A stretch of DNA of 64,000 bases from Symsagittifera roscoffensis (taxonomy: Eukaryota > Xenacoelomorpha > Acoela > Convolutidae). The notes below the pieces were generated by a model. The model ran no database searches and was not told the DNA's origin. It saw nothing but the letters and a program-made list of their open reading frames with translations. The stretch covers positions 66,767,548-66,831,547 of the forward strand of contig NC_087064.1 of NCBI RefSeq assembly GCF_963678635.1, read 5' to 3'. Made by a program: the position numbers and the translations under genes. Numbering within the stretch: the stretch's first letter is position 1; the number at the start of each line of letters is the position of its first letter. Positions 1 to 10,500 of the stretch are shown piece after piece.

Positions 1-3000
1 AACAGGAACACGCAAGGGGGAAGCCAACCCCAGAGGTCATCATGGTACAAACCTAGAGATGATATGGACAAGCGCAGATCATGCGCGAACTGCGGGTCAG
101 CGGATCATCATGTGGCTGACTGCACAACGTACAAACAAGGCATGAAGAGCCTAGGTTATGCACCGGATGAAGAGGATATGAGCCAGATGGAGGAACACGA
201 GTACTATAATGGCTTAATCATCAAGATAGGCGCCAGATGCTTCTTCTGTAACCAGGAGGGGCACTTCAGAATGGATTGTCCCTTGTTCTGGGAAGCGGTC
301 AAGGACCAGAATCACCCCAAACATAAGTTGGCATTAGCGGCGGTGCAGAATCAGCGGAACAGGCAAAACGAGTTTGAATCTAGGAACTTGGGGGCACCAA
401 ACACCGAATTGCCGACGAAGACAGTGAAAGCTGTTACACATGTTAGCGGTGCGTTAGAGTCCGCGGCCGGAAGCTCTCTAGAGATAAATTATGAGAAAGC
501 GGCGACGGAAGCAATTGCCAAAGTGAAACAAGATCTGGCTGCGAAAGAAATAGAGCAACGACTAAAGTTGGAGATCGAAAGACAGAATTTTAACGAAGCA
601 TTAACCGGATCGAACTCAATACCAGAGGCTAGAACGGGCTCAATGAAGACCGGGAATTGTAACACCGTGAAAATGGTGACAGGTAAACCTTTTGGAATAT
701 CGAAAATCGGAGCAAGAATAATGTCGATAATCACAGTGGGCGGACACGAGGTAACCAGAAACTTGAGCGAGCCGAGCGACCAGACGATAATGCACATTGA
801 CGTGTATGCAGACTACTTGAGTGGAATAAGTCCACAAACGACTTCTAGAGCGCTCAGGGCACTACTCACGAGAGGGGGCAGCAAATCGGTACGTGTTGAT
901 AATAGGTACACTGAAGCTTATGGTCCACACGAGGTCATGCTAAATATAGATGGAATCAACATCTATACCAAGACGATGATAACATGCGACGAAGACCTAA
1001 TTGGACAAATCTATGTAGGGAAAGAAGAGTTGAAAGTAAGATCGATCGGACACTGTGCCATGCTTGAAGAAGATGCAATGCACATCGGGACGGAAGCAGA
1101 CGTGACAGGGCACGTGCTAGACATAAATGGCAAAAAGACTCAGTTGCGTGGATTACTTGACACGGGAGCAGTCTTGAGCGTCATACCAATCGAAACATGG
1201 GAAAAGATGGGCTTTGACAAAGGTGACTTGATAGACTCGAGAATACGGCTGTCAGCTGCAAACAAAGGGGCCCTACAGGTGCTGGGCAGGACGCCGATAA
1301 TAGCCCTCAATTTGGGGGAACGTAACCTGTGGATGAGCTTCATCGTGGTAGAAAACCTAGATGAATCTGACCAATTCATTTTGGGCAGAGACTTGATCAG
1401 GAATTTCGACGTAACGATTGATCTAAATAATGCAATGTTCAGGATACGGAACCCGGATAGGAGGTACGCAATCAAACCGGTAAATTTAATAATGGCGAAT
1501 GAAAACAAAGCACCGGTATTCTTGAGTAGGAGAGTGAGGTTAAAAGCTAATGAAGCGGCAATCGTAAGCTTGAGGATGAAAAATTATAATGAACTAATTG
1601 ACAACAAGCAAGTGTGTATAGTTCCGAATCCCAATAGTCAAAGCGCTGCTGTTTTAGGAAGATCATTTTCGATAACGAAGAGCGGCCTCTGCGTCAGTGT
1701 CTTGTTGAATACCCTTGATATACCGATCACGATACAGAGAGGGAGGAAGCTGGGATATGCTTTACCAGTTAAAACTCGATACGAAACAATTGAAAACTCA
1801 AAACAAAATGAAGTTGTTGATTGTCCTAATCACAGGGACAAAATTTGTATCTTGAGACGATTGCAGAGAATAAAAGATTCTTCAAGTCTTATCAAATCAC
1901 TTAAGTCAGAAACGGACGATGGGCTTTCGAGCTGTTCGAACTTTCCAGAGCGACCCACACTAGATGAAATGCAAACTGATAAACCGGTTCTGCCGGAGAT
2001 TGAACATTTAAGGGGCAAACTGAAAGATGAACAGCTCGAAGCTATCAAGGACGTACTAGAGCGGAACGAGGAGGTTTTTTCAAGGCATAAGGCGGATATC
2101 GGGTGTTGTAATTTTGTTGAACATGAAATAGAACTTGAGGAAAACGCGGTGCCACACAGGGAGGGGGCGAGGCGCATGACCCCACACAAATCGGACGCGT
2201 GTAGAAAAGAAATCGAAACGTTACTAGAGTATGACATGATAGAACCATCCAAGTCACCGTGGGCGTGTGGAGTAGTGATGGCCAAAAAGAAAGGCGACCA
2301 GTTGAGGTTTTGTTGTGACTTTCGATACCTGAACTCCGTCACGGTGAAGGATGCCTATCCCATACCTAGAATTGATGAGAGCCTCTCGAAGTTAGGTGAT
2401 GCGAAATTTTTTACGACTCTTGATTTAGGCTCGGCCTTTTGGCAGGTACCATTAAGGAAGCAAGACAGGGACAAGACAGGGTTCGCCTGCGAGTTGGGTC
2501 TGTTTCAATGGAAACGGATGCCGTTTGGACTCTGCAATGCAACAACCACGTTTCAGCGGCTGATGGCACACGCGTTGATAGGCGTGACGAAGAAGTACGG
2601 CAACCTGGTAATGTGCTATGTGGACGACGTGGTAATAGCAACGCCAACACTAGAAGACCACATTGAGAGGCTTGACGAGGTGTTCGCGTGCATGAAAAGA
2701 TCGGGGCTGAAGTGTAAACCATCAAAGTGCGAGATACTCAAGGACTCGATTAAATACTTGGGCAGGATGGTAGATAAACACGGTATCAGACCTGACCCAG
2801 ACGCCGTGGAAGCAGTCCTAACCTGGAAATCACCGAAGACGGAGCACCAGCTGATGAGCTTCCTGGGTTTCGCCAACTATTATAGAGAATTCATCAAGGG
2901 CTATGCGGACAAGGTATACCCGATGCAACAATTAATGAGACACAAGGGCAAGAAGTTCACGTGGAATAACGCGGCAGAAGAGTCATTCCAGAGAATAAAG

Positions 3001-6000
3001 AAAGAGCCGTGTGAGGCACCAGTACTGGGTATGCCGACTGAGAAGGGGATGTACGTGCTAGACACGGATGCGTCAGTAGTCGCTATTTCTGGGATTCTCC
3101 ATCAAGAACAAGAATGGAATGGGAAGACAGTCTTGAGACCAATAGCATACGGGAGCAAGGTCCTAAGTGACACAGAAATGAAGTACGGAGCACCGAAAGC
3201 AGAGATGTTTGCGGTGGTCACCTTTGTCGAAAAATACAGAGCATACTTAGGCAGTGAGCCCTTCAAGCTGCGAGTCGACAACCGATCACTAAGCTGGCTG
3301 AAAACGTACTCAATGGACCAGAGCTATATTGGGAGGTGGATAGTTCGCTTGGATGGATACAACATGATAATTGAGCACAGAACACGAGATAAACATCAAA
3401 ATGCTGACAGCTTGAGCAAGAAGACGGAGTTCTACGAGAGGCAAGAACAAAGAGAGGCGGACAGACCTGAGATCAAAGACGGCTTCTCCTTTATGGACAA
3501 AGAAACGTACGACAGTCTTCCACTCACGAGATGGCTGGACAAATCAGGCAAACCGATTGAAGATCATCCCGAATTGCCGAAAGAGCCTCTTGAAAAGACC
3601 ATCTTGAAGAAAAGCAGAGGGATTCCGATAGGAATAATGCTCAAGTCCAAGATCGTGAGGGAAACACTCAAGGCAAAAGGTTATGATCTCATCCAGGTAG
3701 AGGAGGGAACGGTCCGAATAGATGAAGACTTAATGAGGTTGCTTGAGAAACTATCAGATGACAAGCCCGTGATCCAAGGGAAAGGTCAGGAGGCACCGGA
3801 ACTAACCATACTTCGGAGAGAAGAAACAGTGAACAATACTGACGTCTCAAAAGGAAGCATCACTGATAGCAAGGAAGTTGTGCGATCACTAGTTGAAAAA
3901 ATCCCCGAAAAAATTCTGGAGCAGACAAAAGTCAGGGATAAGAAAGTAACATTCAGAGAAGAAGTTGAACACCTGGGACTAGATCAAGAGTCCGGGGAGT
4001 GGTCCAGATTCATGGAAGAAGACGAAACCGGAGAAGGGAAATTGTCCGGGGAGCGTGAAGAATGGGATGAAGACTCGGATGAGAGCAGCGAAGACCAAGA
4101 CAGTCTATGCATGATACTGGCGGAAGAGAAGATAAGACAGCACGACAGGGAATTACAGACGGATCCATCTTCAGGGACGTACAATCTGGAAATACAAGAG
4201 GTACGAGGTGGTGAAGAGCTCGAGAAAATAGCAGTTTCAAGAAAACCACTAAGGGAACTATCGTGCAACTCAAACGTCAGAACGAATCTGGTACCAGAAG
4301 ACGACATGAAAATCGTGAAAAGGATGATATGTGTGAAACTGAGCGATGACATCCACAACCCTGGTGAGATGAATGGACAGATCATGGCGCTAAAGGAGCA
4401 CGTTAAGGCGAGATACAGGCTGTCTGACCTAATAAGGGCCCAGAAGAATGACAAAATGACAAGTAACCTCTCCAAATGGATCCATTTGGGAGTCAAGGAG
4501 AAGGGGGAACTTGAGGAAGACAGCTACAAGATCTTGAGCCAGTTCTACAAAGAAAAGAGAGACTTACTTTATCACACAGCTGAAGGGGTGGTAGCGTGCA
4601 AGAGAAGAGATGAGGAAAAAATATTACACAAACATAACCTCATCATACTACCACAATTGTACCAAACGGAGGTGCTTTTCAGATCACACGACCAGATGGG
4701 CCACCAGGGGATAGATAAAGTACAACAAAGGATACTTCACAGGTTTGACTGGCCGGGAATGAGAAAAGCTTGCGAGAGATGGGTGAATGCCTGCCTAGCA
4801 TGCCTTCAAGTAAAAGACCCAAGGAAGATGAAGTTTCCCCTCAAGTCTGTCGAGAGTTCGGAATTCAATGAGGTGGTGCAGATAGACCACCAGAAAATCT
4901 GCATGACGGAGTCGGGTTATAACCAAATACTAGTTATAATAGATCACTTCACCAAGTTGGCGGAAGCGGTTCCGTGCAAGACAGCCTCGGCAGAGGAGAC
5001 ATGTGATCACCTGATAACGCATTGGATATCGCGGTATGGTTGTCCAATGACTTTCCAGTCGGACAACGGCAAGGCTTTTGTGGGGGACTTGACAAAAGAA
5101 TTGATGAAGAGATCACACATTGCTCAAGCGCACTCGACGACCTATCATCCACAGACCAATGGGTTGGTAGAAAGACAGAACAGGACACTGGTCAACATGC
5201 TCAGGGTGTACTGCTCGAGATACATGACGGACTGGGACAAATACCTGCCACAGGTAGTAGGAGCCTATAATAGTACTCAGCACTCAACGACGGGTATCAG
5301 TCCCTTCATGATGTTGACAGGCAGGGAAAGGGCAATGCCTATAACATTCTTCTACCCGGAGTACGAGGGGAAGAGGACGTCACCTCAAGCATACGTGAAG
5401 GAAGCGATCAAAAGACAACAAGAGCTAAACGAGCTATGTCGGAGAAACACGGCGCAAGCGCAAATGAGGCAACGCAAGAAATATGACGAAAAGATACTAA
5501 GAGCAAAGCCATACGAAGTGGGCCAATACGTGTGGGTCTTCCAAAATGTCATACCGCCCAAGGGAACAAAGAAAGTACTCAAGAAATGGAGAGTACCGTT
5601 CATGATTACGGAAGTACATCAACAAGGACGGTTCTATCGCTTGAGTACAGGGCGAGCAGCACATTACGAAAATCTGAAGCCTCACGTCCCGTCCCCGGAG
5701 GACTGGTGCCTACCAAAAGACATGGAAGGTCTTGAGTACCTGGTGGTGGAACCAGCGTGCGAAGTGAATGAGAAAGGCACTAGAGAGAAAAATGATGGTA
5801 ATGAGAACTTGAGTTTGGACGACAACGAAAAGATAGAAGTGGAGTCGGATGCAGGTTCATTTGTAGAAGAAGACTGGAACGACCCAGAGCAAAACGAGGT
5901 ACCGAAGTGGATGGAGCCGGATCGACCAACACCACCGGAAACCAGGACTGGCAATCGTAAACGAACAGGTATGAGGTACAATAGGTACGGGGATGACTTC

Positions 6001-6999
6001 TTGATCGATAAGATACAGCCAGACAAGTTGGGCGATGAACTACTAAGTGCAGGCGAACTGGAAGCCGAAGAGGAATGGCAGGTCATTGACGATGGTGGAC
6101 ATTATCCGCAGGATGATTACTCGACGCCAGAATTGGAGACGGATCTCGAGCAGAGTGAAATAGAAAGGAGGGAGAACACGAACTTGAGGATTCTAGAGTG
6201 GATGCGTGATGTCAAAGACGAGAGCCGCGAAGGACAAAGCATTCAGCAAATCGATGTATCAGCAGCAAATTACATGAAGACAGAGGACCCTCTTTTCGGA
6301 TGGACAGCAACAGACAGGCCACTTGACATCCCCAAGGACAATTCAGACCCGACTACATCGACGGGGACGTCGATAAATATTTTTGTCCGGGGAGTGGGGG
6401 TAGGACTTACCCACACCGAAAATTTGATGATAAAGAAGCTCAAGGAAGTGAGGGAAACAAGCGGATTGGAACTGGAGGAAGAAGAACCAGAGCCTACCAT
6501 AGGAAGGAATTTCAAAACGAAATTCGAAATACCCAATGAATACTCAGAGAACATCATGATAACGGATAGCGACTTCATCCTGTCAAACAGGACCAGCGCG
6601 ATCTGCATCACGGCGGACATGAGTTTCAAATCAAGATTGGAGGCTGACTTCAAAAGAGAGTACCAGAACGTAGAGTTTCTGTTCAGACAGAGGCCTGGAC
6701 TGGGAGGCATAGCAGCGCTTCCACCGTCAGTGGCACAAGTCCCGGGCAAATACCTCTGCTTCCTAGTAACGAGAGTCAACGACAGAAACACAATTGATCC
6801 CGAACACGTGATATTGGCACTGACAAGACTACGTGACTTCATGATTGAAAGAGGAATAGTGGAGGTCTCGATGCCGGTGTACGACCCAAACAGGGGCAAA
6901 CTGAGCTCGAGGGAATTGTACGCTATCCTACATGTGGTCTTTGCAGAAACAGAGATAATGGTGCATCTTCACAAGAAGTACTACTTGAGCATTGCCTGA
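1..6999 (+). CDS. Gag-pol polyprotein of element 1 (5' partial)
   Basis: The frame is open from base 1 through the first ATG at 64, so the protein begins outside the window. Numbering is from that ATG (2311 codons). Two CCHC zinc knuckles (C7-C10-H15-C20; C59-C62-H67-C72) end gag. A retropepsin follows with DTGA at D366. RT has motif A Asp at D787 and YVDD at 852-855. RNase H starts with D1000. Integrase has an HHCC finger from H1542 and a D1608, D1667, E1703 triad (D,D35E). After integrase come a KWRVPF segment like the integrase C-terminal fold, a long acidic linker, and a macro-domain-like C-terminus (about 2160-2311). Gag and pol are in one frame with no frameshift. No stop interrupts the window's 6999 bases, so the copy is probably young. 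The product would be cleaved to make virus-like particles and to copy and insert the element. Confidence 0.95.
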   Translation, partial: NRNTQGGSQPQRSSWYKPRDDMDKRRSCANCGSADHHVADCTTYKQGMKSLGYAPDEEDMSQMEEHEYYNGLIIKIGARCFFCNQEGHFRMDCPLFWEAVKDQNHPKHKLALAAVQNQRNRQNEFESRNLGAPNTELPTKTVKAVTHVSGALESAAGSSLEINYEKAATEAIAKVKQDLAAKEIEQRLKLEIERQNFNEALTGSNSIPEARTGSMKTGNCNTVKMVTGKPFGISKIGARIMSIITVGGHEVTRNLSEPSDQTIMHIDVYADYLSGISPQTTSRALRALLTRGGSKSVRVDNRYTEAYGPHEVMLNIDGINIYTKTMITCDEDLIGQIYVGKEELKVRSIGHCAMLEEDAMHIGTEADVTGHVLDINGKKTQLRGLLDTGAVLSVIPIETWEKMGFDKGDLIDSRIRLSAANKGALQVLGRTPIIALNLGERNLWMSFIVVENLDESDQFILGRDLIRNFDVTIDLNNAMFRIRNPDRRYAIKPVNLIMANENKAPVFLSRRVRLKANEAAIVSLRMKNYNELIDNKQVCIVPNPNSQSAAVLGRSFSITKSGLCVSVLLNTLDIPITIQRGRKLGYALPVKTRYETIENSKQNEVVDCPNHRDKICILRRLQRIKDSSSLIKSLKSETDDGLSSCSNFPERPTLDEMQTDKPVLPEIEHLRGKLKDEQLEAIKDVLERNEEVFSRHKADIGCCNFVEHEIELEENAVPHREGARRMTPHKSDACRKEIETLLEYDMIEPSKSPWACGVVMAKKKGDQLRFCCDFRYLNSVTVKDAYPIPRIDESLSKLGDAKFFTTLDLGSAFWQVPLRKQDRDKTGFACELGLFQWKRMPFGLCNATTTFQRLMAHALIGVTKKYGNLVMCYVDDVVIATPTLEDHIERLDEVFACMKRSGLKCKPSKCEILKDSIKYLGRMVDKHGIRPDPDAVEAVLTWKSPKTEHQLMSFLGFANYYREFIKGYADKVYPMQQLMRHKGKKFTWNNAAEESFQRIKKEPCEAPVLGMPTEKGMYVLDTDASVVAISGILHQEQEWNGKTVLRPIAYGSKVLSDTEMKYGAPKAEMFAVVTFVEKYRAYLGSEPFKLRVDNRSLSWLKTYSMDQSYIGRWIVRLDGYNMIIEHRTRDKHQNADSLSKKTEFYERQEQREADRPEIKDGFSFMDKETYDSLPLTRWLDKSGKPIEDHPELPKEPLEKTILKKSRGIPIGIMLKSKIVRETLKAKGYDLIQVEEGTVRIDEDLMRLLEKLSDDKPVIQGKGQEAPELTILRREETVNNTDVSKGSITDSKEVVRSLVEKIPEKILEQTKVRDKKVTFREEVEHLGLDQESGEWSRFMEEDETGEGKLSGEREEWDEDSDESSEDQDSLCMILAEEKIRQHDRELQTDPSSGTYNLEIQEVRGGEELEKIAVSRKPLRELSCNSNVRTNLVPEDDMKIVKRMICVKLSDDIHNPGEMNGQIMALKEHVKARYRLSDLIRAQKNDKMTSNLSKWIHLGVKEKGELEEDSYKILSQFYKEKRDLLYHTAEGVVACKRRDEEKILHKHNLIILPQLYQTEVLFRSHDQMGHQGIDKVQQRILHRFDWPGMRKACERWVNACLACLQVKDPRKMKFPLKSVESSEFNEVVQIDHQKICMTESGYNQILVIIDHFTKLAEAVPCKTASAEETCDHLITHWISRYGCPMTFQSDNGKAFVGDLTKELMKRSHIAQAHSTTYHPQTNGLVERQNRTLVNMLRVYCSRYMTDWDKYLPQVVGAYNSTQHSTTGISPFMMLTGRERAMPITFFYPEYEGKRTSPQAYVKEAIKRQQELNELCRRNTAQAQMRQRKKYDEKILRAKPYEVGQYVWVFQNVIPPKGTKKVLKKWRVPFMITEVHQQGRFYRLSTGRAAHYENLKPHVPSPEDWCLPKDMEGLEYLVVEPACEVNEKGTREKNDGNENLSLDDNEKIEVESDAGSFVEEDWNDPEQNEVPKWMEPDRPTPPETRTGNRKRTGMRYNRYGDDFLIDKIQPDKLGDELLSAGELEAEEEWQVIDDGGHYPQDDYSTPELETDLEQSEIERRENTNLRILEWMRDVKDESREGQSIQQIDVSAANYMKTEDPLFGWTATDRPLDIPKDNSDPTTSTGTSINIFVRGVGVGLTHTENLMIKKLKEVRETSGLELEEEEPEPTIGRNFKTKFEIPNEYSENIMITDSDFILSNRTSAICITADMSFKSRLEADFKREYQNVEFLFRQRPGLGGIAALPPSVAQVPGKYLCFLVTRVNDRNTIDPEHVILALTRLRDFMIERGIVEVSMPVYDPNRGKLSSRELYAILHVVFAETEIMVHLHKKYYLSIA
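6547..6996 (+). other. Macro-domain-like C-terminus of the gag-pol polyprotein
   Basis: The last 150 residues (2162-2311) look like the ADP-ribose-binding macro domain of the OARD1/TARG1 and Poa1p type. The order is: ITADM near the start (compare ISADL), a RPGLGG...A turn, a hydrophobic strand ending FLVTR (compare YLITK), a helix, then a VSMPVYDP strand and loop (compare SMPRIGCGLD), a final helix and a last strand. In the hydrolase the Lys after the central strand and the Asp of GLD act in catalysis. Here the Lys is Arg and GCGLD is replaced, so ADP-ribose binding may survive without hydrolysis, or the fold may be used for something else. The assignment is from pattern recognition only. Confidence 0.55.
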
Positions 7000-7522
7000 G
7001 TCGGGTACATGGAGGTATCAGGTCGGGTGTGAGGGAGGAGTCTTGAGTTAGGTACTGGGGTGCGGCGCAGGTAAAGGGATCTTAAGATGTGATTGGCATG
7101 ACAATTGAATTTTAAAAGAAAGAATTGATGGTGCTAAAACATAAAATGAATCTGCATGTTCTTAAGGGAAAATCCAATCGAATTGCTTTAAGTGATATGA
7201 GAATGATAAGATTTTAACCATATGGGTAGAAGGGGGGTCTCTAGGTTAGGAACGTGACATGCTAAGTTTTAATGAGCTTTCTGTTTTCAGATCGAGTTTG
7301 AAAAACAAAGTTGAAAATCCAACTACACTCAAGCGAGAAACAGAAAGAGAGAATCTTGATTGAACACGCGATAATCCGAATCTACAGCAAGTACTTGCAA
7401 GAGAGCATTTCTAGAGAATTCTTGAATTGGGTAATACTTGAGTTGGTAAGGTAATTCTTGAGTTGGTAAGGTAATTCTTGAGCTGGTTAACATCTACCTA
7501 TATACATCCCGAAGTTGCAAAA
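7000..7522 (+). promoter_or_regulatory. Inter-ORF leader with splice acceptor and 20-bp tandem repeat
   Basis: This 523-bp non-coding gap separates the two giant frames. A strong acceptor-like site (CTTTCTGTTTTCAG, ending at 7290) lies 232 bp before the second start codon, which suits a spliced subgenomic mRNA as used for envelope genes of retroviruses and errantiviruses. A 20-bp unit (AGTTGGTAAGGTAATTCTTG) occurs twice in tandem at 7441-7480, with a partial copy just before; each copy carries CTTGAG. The donor would lie upstream of the window or in gag and cannot be seen here. Confidence 0.5.
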
Positions 7523-10500
7523 ATGGCAGACCGATTCTGGAACTCCGTGCCCGCGGCTCTGAAGAAGCCCACTCTTGACGAGCTGTACAGACGCTTGAGG
7601 GACCTGGACTACACCCAGATAGACGAGAGAATGGCGGTGATGCTGAATGCGATCCTCCAGTTGGAGGACCAGGGTGAGTGCAGGGAGTCTGCGACGGAGG
7701 CTGTCTTGATGGTCGGCTACACCACCGAGGGCATATCAAATCGAGAACAGACCAGATGGTTATCTTGGAATGCGGATGGAGGAGTAAGGGGCTTTGACTT
7801 GGCAAGAAATCCTGGCCTGAGTAACAACACCGAACACGGCGCAGGAGAGTTTCCGCTACCGACGAGACCAACAGCAAGATCCACAGGCCAGAGCTCGAGT
7901 AAGGTGCCGTCGATGTCGCGAGCGCAACAGACGACAGAGGCATATCCGGATCTGGGGGTTCTAAAGAAAGAGCTCGAGAAGGCGCTGAAGGAAAGGAATA
8001 AAGCGAACCTCGATCGGGATCAGGCGAAGCTGGACAGGGAGAAGCTTCAGCTGGAGAGAGACCAGGCAGTCGACGAGCGAGATCAGACGTCGAAATTACT
8101 TGAGATGCTAAGGGCTGAACATCAGCAGGAGCTGAGGGTGCGGGAGAACGTCGCAAATCGTGATCAACTGAAGTCGGAGTTGGAAAGGATAGAACAGCGA
8201 CAACGCGAGCTTGACGCACAGAAGGGAGCCAGGTCAAACGAACGAGTGGTGACCAGCTCGAGGCCAGAGTCGCGCATGGAGGTGGATGAAGCTCCCAGGG
8301 CTAGAGGACGGTTCAACCTTGACCGCGAGGCCAGAGAACACATGAGCGAAGGGTTAGAGGTCTGGATACCGAATGACGTGACGCCTTCCTTGCGCAACCT
8401 AGAGACACAACCTGTACGTCCTCTGATGGATGTGGTGTTACCAGGATATACCCCAACCTCGACCTCGAGTGGCAGTCAGGTGAGTGGCGCCTCATCGCGC
8501 CTGAAGGAGCTAGGCGAGAAATTGCAACAGCAGAGTCGTGAAAGATCGACAAGGCCAGAGCTTCCCCCAACTTGGAGGGAACAGCCGGTCAGGAATGTCG
8601 TGATCGCAAGCTATAAGAAGAATACAGAAGGGAACTACCACAGGCACAATCGGCTGGACTGGAGTGCGGAACAGGGAGCCAGGAGGGACTGCTTCCATGA
8701 CGCAGCCTGGGTGGAGTATCTAGCGCCACCTCGTGTGCCAGAGGGTGCAGTTCACCTAATTATAGGGGATAGCCTGGTGCGGGTGTTGACCCAGATACGG
8801 TCCCATTGGCAGACAGGAGTCTTGAGTTTCGCTGGAGCTGCCACGCCACAGATGTTGGCAACCCTGGACATGCTAGGGATGACCAAAGTTTACACAGTGA
8901 CCCTGATGGTTGGGACCAACGACGTGTCAAGGGGAGAAGCGAGGAAAGTAGCGAGGCTGTGCGACAAGATGAGCTGCCTTCTTGAGGAACTGAGGATCCA
9001 GATGGACCCCATCCTGCTGACGGTATGCACGGTCCCCTACAACATGATGTTTGATCAGCACGCCCTAGAGATGAACCAGAAGGTGCGGAGCCTGAACAAG
9101 ATGATCCGAGACATACACCGGAAGAGTGTGCTTCCTCTCAGGCTGTTGGACATAGCAGAACGTATGGAGAAAAAGGGATTCCCTGAAGACACCTCAAAAG
9201 ATGGAATCCATTTCGATAGGCCAAGGGGAGCGGAGTGGCTGAACGACGTCTTCCAGGAACACATTAACACGCTAGAGGCGGACCTGCTGGAGACAGCCCA
9301 ATTCACTTTAGGACCACCTCCCAACCCACCATTCCTTGCCTCGAGGGCCTTGGCTGGTCGCTTGGGAGCGAGAGTTGATACTAGAGACAGTTCAAGGAGC
9401 AATCAGACCCGATTGCAGAGTGCCACGCCAATGGAGTCGGAGGAGGTAGAGTCATCAACACCTCCGGGCTCGGCGATGTCCTCTGTGGTGGTGGCAGATG
9501 GCATGAGAGAAAAGAAGTCTATGGAGACTGCCCGCTTGAGATATCCTGAGAAGGTGAAGGAACTGGATCTAGAGAGTTTGGAATGCAGACGAGAGTTGGC
9601 GGAAACCCTGGGGATCGAACGAGTGTCGCACGAGGATTTGAATAGACATCATTGCATAGACTGGTTGAAAGCTCACGAAGCGCACTTCTCGAGAGCGAAG
9701 TTAATGGAGACCACAGACCTGACTGGAATTCCCACAAAAACGATCATGGGACCCATTAACTACAGGCCTCTCAAACTGTTGGGGGGTCCTGGACTTATAA
9801 CAGAACCTCCCAAGCACCGAACTGGCATCGCTAGGATCAGGTTGGCAACACCGGCGCAGTTGAAGGTGGTAGACAAGCTACTCAATCCGGGGGGAATGGA
9901 ATTGCCTGATGCCGCTTACGAAGGTCCGAAGTTGGCAGAAGATCCCAGGTACGGGAAGCCCTGTGGTGGCACCCAACTGGCCAAAACTCTGGCAGTTTAT
10001 GATAGAGCAGATCCAGCTGCTGCAAGAGTAGTCATTGTGGCGGGATCGGACTTCGAAGGAACGTCTCCCAAGTTGTTCTGGCCGGAGACTCTGGTATACT
10101 CCTTGCCAGGAGCCGAATTGAACCAGATGTTGACTCTAGTGGTGGCAATAAAGTCGGAGATGCCCTGTGAACCTGAGCTGCTAATGTTTGCAGGAATGAA
10201 TGATCACCTGCACGCGATGGGACTTCTTGAGCAACTGAAGGGCAAGGAGATTCCGAAATCAAAGAAGATATGGGAGGCTATTCAGGCGTTATTTGCGGCG
10301 ATGAATGAGGTACAAGAGAACGTAGCCTCGAGATTTGGGTCCAAGGCGAAGGTGGTGTTTACCACATCCCCGGGATACGCAAATATGCCACCCGCCCTAC
10401 AATTCGTGTACGCGGTCTTGATCCTGATAGCAGAAGGGAGTGAATGGCGGATTCTGATGGCAGCCCCTAATCGAGAGCTGGAGCCATTGAACTTGAGGCT

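Noticed and set aside
7478-7522. TTG start for the second ORF of element 1
   Set aside because: It is only the open frame's edge inside the 20-bp repeat; the first ATG at 7523 is more plausible in a eukaryote.
7494-8237. Long reverse-strand frames (247, 273, 209 codons and others) under the two giant ORFs of element 1
   Set aside because: They lie antisense to strongly supported coding sequence, are rich in Ser, Pro and Leu as expected of shadows of GC-richer genes, and have no domains.
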